Shown one piece after another: positions 1-7,160 of a stretch of 64,000 nucleotides of DNA (its first letter is position 1; each line of letters begins with the position of its first letter). Position numbers and translations under genes: made by a program. The notes under the pieces were generated by a model. The model saw only the letters and a list, made by a program, of their open reading frames with translations, was not told the DNA's origin and ran no database searches. Where the stretch lies: contig NZ_FRDN01000012.1 of NCBI RefSeq assembly GCF_900143285.1, positions 1 to 64,000 of the forward strand. Reading direction: 5' to 3'. The DNA comes from Desulfitobacterium chlororespirans DSM 11544. GTDB taxonomy: Bacteria; Bacillota; Desulfitobacteriia; Desulfitobacteriales; Desulfitobacteriaceae.

Positions 1-108
<108 letters not shown>

Positions 109-122
109 AAGTAGAGTGAAGA

Positions 123-146
123 GACCATCATCATGATGGTCTTTTT
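123..146 (+). terminator. Rho-independent terminator of the rRNA operon
   Basis: Perfect 8-bp stem GACCATCA / TGATGGTC with a 3-base loop, followed by five T residues. It lies about 15 bases after the 5S rRNA end. Confidence 0.9.
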
Positions 147-190
147 GCTTGTCTCCAAATTGGTCACTGGTGACCAATTTGGAGACAAGC
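147..190. repeat. Perfect 21-bp inverted repeat with 2-base spacer
   Basis: Arms 147-167 and 170-190 are exact reverse complements, separated by TG. The left arm begins right after the T-run of the rRNA terminator. It has no T tract of its own, so it is not an ordinary terminator. It could be a cruciform, a repeat-family member, or the footprint of a mobile element. Confidence 0.9.
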
Positions 191-666
191 ATTTAAGATC
201 TCGTGGGTGGGGGTGTTAGCTTTTTTCCTTGCGGAAAAAACAAGGTGTGTGCAAGAGGCTTTGGGGTCGGTACCACCCGTACGCCGGCGCCACGCAGCGG
301 GTTTATGGGGCCGTGTGGCTTGGCCGAAATGATGTACTACATCATTTCGTATCCCGAACAGGTCAGTTAAGACCTCCAGGGCTGATACGTAAAGACACAG
401 TATGCCTTTACTACCTTAACTAAGGCGCATGGAACGTACGTTCTGAATACAATACTCTGTGAACAGCAAAATCGGATTCGTGTCCGATTTCATCCTTGTG
501 AAAAACAGTTTAGGCAAAAGCTCTGGAGGGAGTCCCGCCCTTGCGCCTATTTCAAAGCGACTAATCGGCTACAACTACTCAGGGTACAAATGGTATACTG
601 TATTTGAGGTTTATCTATATAAGAAATAGGGACCCTTAGAATAGTTGGCGGGGGATTGAGTCGGAT
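191..666. other. Intergenic region with decayed 5S-like fragment
   Basis: No convincing protein gene; the 64-codon frame at 229-423 runs through RNA-like sequence. Positions 351-388 repeat the 5S rRNA segment at 28-66 (CCCGAACA...AGTTAAGACCTCCAGGGCTGATA) with small changes, and ~266-282 weakly resembles the preceding 5S segment. Between them are a 12-bp palindrome (325-349), foreign-looking sequence, and further out a palindrome GAACGTACGTTC (432-443). A small hairpin, AAATCGGA...TCCGATTT, lies near 470-492. The promoter for the next gene must lie in the last ~100 bases but is not obvious. Confidence 0.6.
351..388 (+). pseudogene. 5S rRNA remnant
   Basis: This stretch is almost identical to the middle of the 5S rRNA at 28-66, but the rest of a 5S molecule is absent or heavily altered. 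A perfect palindrome (arms 325-336 and 338-349) is placed just before the matching part. It reads as a second 5S copy disrupted by an insertion and then decayed. Confidence 0.6.
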
Positions 667-1584
667 ATGGAGATTAAAACGGTAGCAATTATCGGCTTAG
701 GTGCTATGGGAATATTGTATGGAAATCATCTGGCAAAGAGAATGCCACAGGCTGATTTAAGGATCATTGCTGATCGACAGAGAGTAGATAGATATATAAA
801 GGATTCGATTTTTTGTAATGGGCAGCGGTGTGAGTTCCACTATATGACACCGAAGGAAAAAGCTTCACCCGCCGATCTTATACTTTTTACGGTAAAATAC
901 AGCGGCTTAGAAGAGGCTGTCCGGGCCGTCAGGAATCAAGTGGGGGAGAATACGCTTATTTTGTCTGCTTTGAATGGGATTACCAGTGAAGCCAGGATTG
1001 GTCAGGTTTATGGCCACGACAAAGTCTTATACGCTGTTGCCCAGGGAATGGATGCGGTCAAAGAAGGGAATAGACTGACTTATGCCCATATGGGTTTTCT
1101 TTGTTTTGGAGATCGGGAGCCTGGAAGCAGCTCATCTAAGGTTAAGAGAGTGGCAGACTTTTTCGCGAAGATGGAATTCCCTTATCTCGTTGATACTGAT
1201 ATGCCGAAGCGCCTGTGGGGTAAATTGATGCTCAATGTGGGTGTCAACCAGGCGGTGGCTGTCTATGGCAGCAATTATGGTGTTATCCAAAGAGAAGGAC
1301 AGGCCAGGGATACGATGATTGCAGCGATGAAAGAGGTAATTGTCTTAGCGGAAAAAGAGGGCGTTGACTTAAGCGAAGCTGATTTGGATTATTGGTTAGA
1401 GGTCCTCAGCCAATTAAGCCCGCAAGGAAAACCTTCAATGCGTCAGGATGTTGAAGCCGGACGTTATAGCGAAGTGGAGCTTTTTGCCGGTACAGTCATA
1501 GAACTGGGGAAAAAGCATGGGATTGCCACACCGGTGAATCAGTGCCTTTACGATCAAATAAAGGCTGTGGAGGCCGGCTATTAG
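667..1584 (+). CDS. panE: 2-dehydropantoate 2-reductase family protein
   Basis: Encodes 305 aa with the usual two-domain layout of ketopantoate reductases. An N-terminal Rossmann fold carries the dinucleotide loop GLGAMG (residues ~10-15). The C-terminal helical domain carries WGKLMLNVGVNQ (~residue 183), whose Lys is the likely catalytic residue. The family reduces 2-dehydropantoate to pantoate with NADPH for CoA biosynthesis, in the cytoplasm. A GGGGGA ribosome site at 651-656 supports the ATG at 667. The gene stands alone, bounded by a terminator. Several PanE paralogues act on other 2-oxo acids, so the substrate is inferred from the family. Confidence 0.8.
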   Translation: MEIKTVAIIGLGAMGILYGNHLAKRMPQADLRIIADRQRVDRYIKDSIFCNGQRCEFHYMTPKEKASPADLILFTVKYSGLEEAVRAVRNQVGENTLILSALNGITSEARIGQVYGHDKVLYAVAQGMDAVKEGNRLTYAHMGFLCFGDREPGSSSSKVKRVADFFAKMEFPYLVDTDMPKRLWGKLMLNVGVNQAVAVYGSNYGVIQREGQARDTMIAAMKEVIVLAEKEGVDLSEADLDYWLEVLSQLSPQGKPSMRQDVEAGRYSEVELFAGTVIELGKKHGIATPVNQCLYDQIKAVEAGY

Positions 1585-1619
1585 AGGATTTTTTATAGGC
1601 ATCAGGATGTACAGATTTT

Positions 1620-1656
1620 ATCGGCGGTTAACCTTTAAAGTTTATCGCCGTTTTGT
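1620..1656 (+). terminator. Terminator after panE
   Basis: CGGCG (1622-1626) pairs with CGCCG (1646-1650), enclosing a further weak AT pairing, and is followed by TTTTG and a T-rich tract. Confidence 0.65.
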
Positions 1657-1747
1657 CTATTTTTTTATTTTTTTCTGTAATAAACGGCAACGCTTTCTTA
1701 CTAAGTAGGTAGAAGCAAGTGAAAGGCGGTGTCTGGGTGATGCTGCG

Positions 1748-2272
1748 ATGAGAAACCTAAAAGAAATGTATATAGAACTTAGGGAGCCGATCTTTGGCTA
1801 TCTTTTGCGACTATCGGGTGAATATGACCTGGCAGAGGAATTAACCCAAGAAACATTTTTACGGGCGTTACAGGCACTGCCAAAATTTCGCAATGAATCT
1901 TCGCTAAAAACATGGCTCTATGCCATTGCCCGCAATACCTATCTTAGCAAGATGAGTAAGGAGCGTCCTAAGGGCATCGTTCTGACCTCCTTTGCTGAAG
2001 TATTTATGGAGTCAGGAGAGAGTCATATGGATCCGGCGGAACAGCTCCTGCGCAAAGAGCAAAGCCTGAGCATCAAAAGAACAATCTACAATCTGCCGGA
2101 AACTTATCGGACAGTGATTATTCTCAGGGAGTTTGAAGAACTGAGCTATGGAGAGATCGCGAAGATATTGGGGAAGACGGAAAATTGGGTTCGGGTAACC
2201 TTCTATAGAGCGAAACAGAAGCTCAAAGAGGCCTATGCAGACCTGGAAAGGAGGATGGAAAGTGAAGATTGA
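1748..2272 (+). CDS. ECF-type RNA polymerase sigma factor
   Basis: 174 aa, the normal size of an extracytoplasmic-function sigma factor. Region 2 (residues ~10-75) contains YDLAEELTQETFLRAL and FRNESSLKTWLYAIARNTY, the -10 recognition and core-binding parts. Region 4 (residues ~110-165) contains LPETYRTVIILREFEELSYGEIAKILG and a helix-turn-helix continuing with WVRVTFYRAKQKLK. The start at 1748 has only a loose ribosome site. The stop overlaps the start of the next gene, a membrane anti-sigma factor, so the pair forms a classic signal-transduction unit. Its target promoters and inducing signal cannot be read from the sequence. Confidence 0.92.
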   Translation: MRNLKEMYIELREPIFGYLLRLSGEYDLAEELTQETFLRALQALPKFRNESSLKTWLYAIARNTYLSKMSKERPKGIVLTSFAEVFMESGESHMDPAEQLLRKEQSLSIKRTIYNLPETYRTVIILREFEELSYGEIAKILGKTENWVRVTFYRAKQKLKEAYADLERRMESED

Positions 2273-3839
2273 TTACTGCAGGCTCACCGAGGATCTTATG
2301 CCCCTATATAATGACGAACTCGTATCACAAGAAACGAAGGATTTTATCGAATGGCATTTGGAGCAGTGTTCTGAATGCCGGGAAAAGTACCGGGATAGCG
2401 GTGACCAAGTACCGGATGTTCGGATAGAGATACCTTATCCTGATCGAGTAAATACTGAGGAGGAAGATAAATTTCGATCGGCGAAAATATTTCTGCTTAA
2501 AGTTAGGAAACGTATGTTTGCCGCAGGAACCCTCGTTCTGATCATAATGCTTTTAGCCAGTGCAGGCAGCTTTTTCTATGGCAGGAGTTTTAACAATGAA
2601 GTGCCGGTTAAAGTGAATTCAGCAGAAGACTTTGCCAATAGCCTTGTCCCAGGCTGGCAGAGGGCTCAACAGTCAGGGCAAATTGTAGATATTAATATAA
2701 CCAAGCCTATTCCCGACACAGAGGCTGTAGTGACTTTTGAAAAGGTGTGGTATACCCCGTCTTATACCTATGTGCTCTATACGGTCACGGAACCGAACCA
2801 AAATTATCTGATGGCGTCCCAGAGGGTGATTGATATACCCCCGGAAGACTATATGAGAGACAATTCTTCCATGGAGCCTTTAGGTAAAAGGTGGGGTGGC
2901 ATCTCTCCGGAAGGGTATCATCAGATCATGGTGTTTATGGGCTATCATCCTCCGGTTCCGGCAGAGGAGCTTACCTTAACGGTTTCCAATTGGATCATCC
3001 CTGAAGGTTCTATGAAGCCTGAGCCAGTTGCAGCCATTAAGGGTGAAATCTCAGTGAACCTTCCTCTCAGGGATGAATTTCTAAAGGAGTCCTCGGAAAT
3101 AGTGACCCTTGATAAGAGTTATGAATGGGAGGGGAGAAGCCTTCGCTTAACAGGCCTGGAGGTAAAGTCCTCGCAAACCTTGCTCTATGGCGAAGCAAAG
3201 CTGCAGGAGGGAGAAACCCTAAGTCACCTTCAGGGTTCAATAAAGTCTGGCGGGCAATCGGCAGGACTTAGCTACGAATCCATTGTTCCTGGCGATGCTC
3301 CGAATTCCTTCAAGTTTATCTTCTCTGCGCAACCCTTGAACCGATGGCCAGGTAAGGTATCCCTGGATATTGGGGCTATCCAATTCAAAACTTCCGAGGC
3401 TATAAATATACCTGTAGATTGGTCGTTTTATGTAAGTAAAGAAGGACCAAGCGAAGTTTCTGAGGAGCAGGTCCCGGCAGTATCCTTCTATGACGGCATG
3501 GTCAGATTATCGAGTATTGATCCAAAGAGCTGGCTGGAGCTGGAGATCGTGGAGCCTCCCCAAAAGCTCCTTAAGAAGCAGCCCTATATTATAATGGCCC
3601 CGGACCCAGTTTTTGTTGAACGATTTAACAACTATTCCACAGGACTGAGAATCACCAATGAGCATGGAGAAGTGCTTGAGGTAGGGGGCAGTGGAAGTTT
3701 TCATAATGGAGATAGAATGGGTGTAGGTTTCGAAATGGATAGTGAAGATGAATTGTGGAAGACCAGTAAAAAAATCACCATAACCATTAATCAGCCTGAA
3801 GCACACTTAGTTGTCAATCAGGAAATAGAACTAAACTAA
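2262..3839 (+). CDS. Membrane anti-sigma factor with zinc-finger N-terminus
   Basis: A GTG start at 2262 is chosen because GGAGG lies just upstream (2250-2254); the same frame is open from 2235. The ~525-aa product begins with a cytoplasmic zf-HC2/ZAS domain containing HLEQCSEC (His-x3-Cys-x2-Cys), which in this family binds the sigma factor. A single membrane helix follows (around TLVLIIMLLASAGSFFYG, residues ~75-100), then a long extracytoplasmic part of ~400 residues with no motif I recognise, probably the sensor. It overlaps the sigma gene by 11 bases, as cognate pairs usually do. Confidence 0.85.
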   Translation: MKIDYCRLTEDLMPLYNDELVSQETKDFIEWHLEQCSECREKYRDSGDQVPDVRIEIPYPDRVNTEEEDKFRSAKIFLLKVRKRMFAAGTLVLIIMLLASAGSFFYGRSFNNEVPVKVNSAEDFANSLVPGWQRAQQSGQIVDINITKPIPDTEAVVTFEKVWYTPSYTYVLYTVTEPNQNYLMASQRVIDIPPEDYMRDNSSMEPLGKRWGGISPEGYHQIMVFMGYHPPVPAEELTLTVSNWIIPEGSMKPEPVAAIKGEISVNLPLRDEFLKESSEIVTLDKSYEWEGRSLRLTGLEVKSSQTLLYGEAKLQEGETLSHLQGSIKSGGQSAGLSYESIVPGDAPNSFKFIFSAQPLNRWPGKVSLDIGAIQFKTSEAINIPVDWSFYVSKEGPSEVSEEQVPAVSFYDGMVRLSSIDPKSWLELEIVEPPQKLLKKQPYIIMAPDPVFVERFNNYSTGLRITNEHGEVLEVGGSGSFHNGDRMGVGFEMDSEDELWKTSKKITITINQPEAHLVVNQEIELN

Positions 3840-4075
3840 AGCTGCTTGGCTTATACTAAACAAATAGGGCCTGCGCCTGCGTTTGGCTAAACGTTTGGCG
3901 GCAGGCCCTCCTGCCTGAATGGTAGATCCTTAGAATAAATATAAATAAATACTATTTTCATCATTAAGAAAATGAATGTCGGCAAATATAGTAGTTATCT
4001 GTGAATCATGATAGAATCGTGATGGATGACACAATGACTTTTAATGCCAAGTTTGTAAAGCATGAGGTAAAGCCT

Positions 4076-4747
4076 ATGATAGAAAATGCTAACTTTGCTA
4101 AAACATTGTTGAGTAAAGAAGAAGAGAGCTGCATCCTGCAATTTGGAACTATCATGCGTTATCACCGCGGCCAGGTCATTTTTTCGGAAAGTGATACGGC
4201 TGATCGTATCTACTATATCAAGGAGGGCTATGTAAGAATCTTCCGGGTGACTCCCTATGGTAAAAAGGTTACGGTGGGAAGCATAAGATCCCCCGGACAA
4301 TTGATGGGGCTTGCAGAAACGCTGTACAGAGGGGATCGGACCTGTTTTGCCAGTGCTATTAATGAGGTCACACTGGTGGTAGTGCGGAATCCTCAATTTA
4401 TGGATTTACTTGTGAAATATCCGGCAATTGCCATTAAGGCTTCAATCACTCTGGCGATTCGGATGCGGGAGGCGGAACAGATTATCGAAGAAATAGCCTG
4501 CTTCCAGGTCTCCGGAAGACTGGCGATGTTTTTAGTAAAAATGGCCAAACGCATGGGAGTAGAAACTCCCAGAGGTACGAAAATAAACTTTCGTTTAACT
4601 CACGAAGAGATTGCTTATATGATAGGTACCACCAGGCAGAATGTGACTTCCCTGCTTAATGTCTTTAAGGAAGAGAATAGTATTGCTATTGAGGATAAGG
4701 AATTATATATATTGGATTTTGATAAGCTGAATAATTGGATAGTTTAA
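4076..4747 (+). CDS. Crp/Fnr-family transcriptional regulator
   Basis: 223 aa from ATG 4076, which has GAGG eight bases upstream. The frame is also open to a GTG at 4001, giving 248 aa, but that start has no ribosome site. The N-terminal cyclic-nucleotide-binding-like beta-roll (residues ~15-120) has few Cys and no obvious Fe-S or heme ligand cluster. The C-terminal winged helix contains LTHEEIAYMIGTTRQNVTSLL. The recognition helix carries Arg-Gln where E. coli Crp has Arg-Glu. CooA, which also has Arg-Gln, reads TGTCA rather than TGTGA. A TGTCA-N6-CGACA site lies just downstream of this gene, so it probably controls the operon starting near 4994. Confidence 0.85.
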   Translation: MIENANFAKTLLSKEEESCILQFGTIMRYHRGQVIFSESDTADRIYYIKEGYVRIFRVTPYGKKVTVGSIRSPGQLMGLAETLYRGDRTCFASAINEVTLVVVRNPQFMDLLVKYPAIAIKASITLAIRMREAEQIIEEIACFQVSGRLAMFLVKMAKRMGVETPRGTKINFRLTHEEIAYMIGTTRQNVTSLLNVFKEENSIAIEDKELYILDFDKLNNWIV

Positions 4748-4763
4748 CTTAAAGAGGAGAGGG

Positions 4764-4818
4764 GATGCCTCCGGTCAGTCTGTGGCAGGGACTGAGTCGG
4801 GAGGCATCTTTTTTTTAT
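4764..4818 (+). terminator. Strong terminator after the Crp/Fnr gene
   Basis: GATGCCTCC (4764-4772) pairs with GGAGGCATC (4800-4808), with additional inner pairing, and is followed by a run of nine T residues. Confidence 0.9.
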
Positions 4819-4824
4819 TGGCAA

Positions 4825-4842
4825 ATGTCATTTTTGCGACAT
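4825..4842. promoter_or_regulatory. CooA-type operator TGTCA-N6-CGACA
   Basis: TGTCA (4826-4830), six bases, CGACA (4837-4841), with flanking A/T extending the dyad to ATGTC...GACAT. This equals the site recalled for the CO sensor CooA. A second, outward-facing pair of half-sites, TGACA (4860-4864) and TGTCG (4872-4876), lies 20 bases further on. A possible -10 hexamer TATGAT sits at 4904-4909. Both sites precede the 4994-6374 genes. Confidence 0.6.
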
Positions 4843-4993
4843 AAAAGGTGTTGGATAAATGACACAAATAATGTCGTTTTTCTAGCATGCATTTTTTTAT
4901 AGTTATGATAAATTTTTTCTATAGCCCAACAAAGTGAAAGGGGGAACTGGAACAAGCAGCGGGCTGGACTCAGTAAATTTAGAAAGGGGTTTT

Positions 4994-5416
4994 ATGTTGA
5001 TAAATATTCTCAGATTTCTAAATTTTCTAAAGGATCCTCACTCCCAAAAAATTCAGCAGCATAAGCAAAGGTATCAGGAATTGGATCAACTGTTAAAAGT
5101 CGCGGCAGATATCCAGGATGCAGCAGCCTATAAATCGGTTGAGGCGGAGATGAGGGAAGTATTTTTCGAGTATCTGACAGCTTTAGGCATTGACTCCCTG
5201 TATAAGTTTTCTCCCCACCTTGTCCTGGCATGTTTAATTAGTCTGAAATTTAAAACCATCACAATTCCTCTTTTTGACTGGTCAATAAACACAGTATTCG
5301 CTTATCTAGGTATGTACTTTTTATTTCATTTAGTATTAAAACCGTTGTTCAAGTTGATTATGTCACGACATGCTAAGGCAGCCCGGGAATGTTTCCAGGT
5401 AATCACTGAAAAATAA
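4994..5416 (+). CDS. Small membrane protein of unknown function
   Basis: 140 aa from ATG 4994 (GAAAGGGG ribosome site). An upstream in-frame GTG at 4934 would add 20 residues. The N-terminal half is hydrophilic and helical, rich in Gln, Lys and Glu (IQQHKQRYQELDQLLK). The C-terminal half holds two likely membrane segments around residues 75-115 (LVLACLISLKF; TVFAYLGMYFLFHLVL), then a basic tail. I do not recognise the family. It is the first gene after the CooA-like operator and lies 19 bases upstream of a TSUP transporter, so it may be an accessory subunit of that transporter. Confidence 0.7.
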   Translation: MLINILRFLNFLKDPHSQKIQQHKQRYQELDQLLKVAADIQDAAAYKSVEAEMREVFFEYLTALGIDSLYKFSPHLVLACLISLKFKTITIPLFDWSINTVFAYLGMYFLFHLVLKPLFKLIMSRHAKAARECFQVITEK

Positions 5417-5435
5417 AAAACAGGAGGCGTCTATT

Positions 5436-6374
5436 ATGCATTTTCCATTAGCCGGCGTTGATGCAAATCCCATTTTTTTAGTCCTTTGGGGTGTTTTTAT
5501 CGGATATGTCTTTACATCCGTTGGAGCAGCCGGAGGTATCCTGGCTGGTGTAGGTCATATGAGTATTTTCGGACTTAAAAATGCCAATATGGTAAAACCC
5601 ATGAACCAGATTTTAACCCTTGTCACCCCTATCGTAGGAACCCCCCTCTATTTCAGAGAGCGCAGGGTTGTTATTCCCACCGCAATCGTTTTGGGCTTAG
5701 GCGGAATCATCGGTGCCTTGATTGGTTCCACGCTCTCCCATTCTTTATTAAAGGATATGGCTACCTTTAAACCTTTTTTTGGTATAGTGACCCTGGGTAT
5801 TTCCTTCCGAATCGCCTATGAATGTACTAATAAATTTATCAATAGCCAAAAGAAAGTAAAGCAGGCCAATGATAATTTTGCTAAAAAAGTTAAAGAACTT
5901 AGTGAACAAGGAAAATTAAACGAGATCAAGGAAATCGGCGTTAAATTCCAAAAAACCGGCATCAAGAACAGCTTTACTTTTTCTGGCGAAGAATTCACGT
6001 ATAATGCCATAGTTGTCTTTATTGCAGGGTTACTAGTTGCTATTCTGTCTGCTTCCTTGGGAGTAGGCGGCGGATTTTTACTTGTTCCTTTTATGACCAG
6101 CATCCTGGGATTCCCAATGTATATTGTGGCCGGAACTTCAACTCTATCCATCCTGGTATCTTCATCAACCAGTATTCTGAATTACCTTTCTATGGGCAGT
6201 TCCTTGGACCTTACCTTTTTGGCCTTCGAATTGGCTGGTGTTGCCATCGGAACAGTTGTAGCGGCCAGACTATCCAAGTATATCAATGCCCGCTATATGA
6301 AAATGTTCTTAGGAGTTCTTTTATTCTATATTGGCCTAAAATATTTCTTGCCGGTGTTTGGCATTAACATCTAA
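5436..6374 (+). CDS. TSUP family anion transporter (TauE/SafE type)
   Basis: 312 aa, mostly membrane-embedded. The two TSUP repeats are visible: FTSVGAAGGILAGVG near residue 30 and AILSASLGVGGGFLLVPFMTSILGFP near residue 205. They are separated by a charged cytoplasmic loop (residues ~135-185, rich in Lys/Glu/Asn). Family members move sulfite, sulfoacetate, taurine-derived or other small anions across the cytoplasmic membrane. The loop is longer than in minimal members. Start ATG 5436 follows AGGAGG. It belongs with the upstream membrane protein; the substrate is not determinable from sequence. Confidence 0.85.
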   Translation: MHFPLAGVDANPIFLVLWGVFIGYVFTSVGAAGGILAGVGHMSIFGLKNANMVKPMNQILTLVTPIVGTPLYFRERRVVIPTAIVLGLGGIIGALIGSTLSHSLLKDMATFKPFFGIVTLGISFRIAYECTNKFINSQKKVKQANDNFAKKVKELSEQGKLNEIKEIGVKFQKTGIKNSFTFSGEEFTYNAIVVFIAGLLVAILSASLGVGGGFLLVPFMTSILGFPMYIVAGTSTLSILVSSSTSILNYLSMGSSLDLTFLAFELAGVAIGTVVAARLSKYINARYMKMFLGVLLFYIGLKYFLPVFGINI

Positions 6375-6469
6375 GAGATAGTTAGTCTAATTATTTGTGA
6401 TAGTGGTTTTTAGCGTATTGAGGCGTACGTGAATGTCTGAGCATCAGTGGTTCGAGGAGGCCTGTAGTA

Positions 6470-7024
6470 ATGATATTAGAGAATTCTCCAAAGACATCGT
6501 GGAATAGGACTTCAAAGCACCCTAAAGTTCATCATACGGCTTATGTTCATCCAACGGCTGTGTTGATCGGTGATGTCAGAGTTTGTGAGAATGTAATGAT
6601 TTGCCCCAATGTAGTGCTTCGGGCAGATGAGGGATTGACTATTATCATTGGTGCAGGAGTCAATATACAAGACGGAGTGATCATGCACTGTCTGAAGGGT
6701 GGCTCTATCGAGATTGGCCAGGACTGCAGCATAGCTCATTGCGCCCTGGTGCATGGACCGGCCGTTATCGGCAGGGAAACGTTTGTGGGTTTTAGAGCGA
6801 TAGTTCACAATGCCACACTTGGTAGAAATTCATTTATATCCCATGGCGCCATGGTCCTGAATGTAGAGTTGCCCGATGATAGTTCAGTTCCTGTGGGCAA
6901 GATTATTCAATCTGAAGCAGAGGTCAGGGAACTGCCGGCGATCGTTGTGCAGGAAATCAGTTTTAAGCATGATGTTCAGCAGATTAACAGAGAACTTGGC
7001 AGAGGATACAGAGAAAGAAAGTGA
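6470..7024 (+). CDS. Gamma-carbonic anhydrase family protein
   Basis: 184 aa of left-handed beta-helix hexapeptide repeats. The three metal-ligand histidines typical of gamma-class carbonic anhydrases are present: IMHC (first) and IAHCALVHG (second and third, five residues apart). QDGV and the following GPAVIG match the Cam/CcmM-type active region. The predicted reaction is interconversion of CO2 and bicarbonate in the cytoplasm. Start ATG 6470 follows GAGGAGG. It lies 137 bases upstream of a SulP permease, a family that includes bicarbonate importers, which suggests an inorganic-carbon role; other beta-helix proteins keep these His without proven activity. Confidence 0.85.
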   Translation: MILENSPKTSWNRTSKHPKVHHTAYVHPTAVLIGDVRVCENVMICPNVVLRADEGLTIIIGAGVNIQDGVIMHCLKGGSIEIGQDCSIAHCALVHGPAVIGRETFVGFRAIVHNATLGRNSFISHGAMVLNVELPDDSSVPVGKIIQSEAEVRELPAIVVQEISFKHDVQQINRELGRGYRERK

Positions 7025-7160
7025 TGAGAAGTTCGAGGCGGGGCTGGCCCTGGAATCAGTGACAAAGCTATGTCCCGCTTATATCCGAATTGTAAGTTTT
7101 CAATCAGATTACTTTTTCGTTTACTTTGATTACTTTTTTGAAGAAAGAAAGGTAAGGGGT

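Noticed and set aside
229-423. 64-codon open frame near the rRNA
   Set aside because: It runs through a 5S rRNA-like fragment and a palindrome, has no coding character, and no ribosome site was found.
3858-3912. Stem-loop after the anti-sigma gene as terminator
   Set aside because: The pairing around GGCCTGC...GCAGGCC is broken by mismatches and no T-run follows, so it is not listed as a feature.
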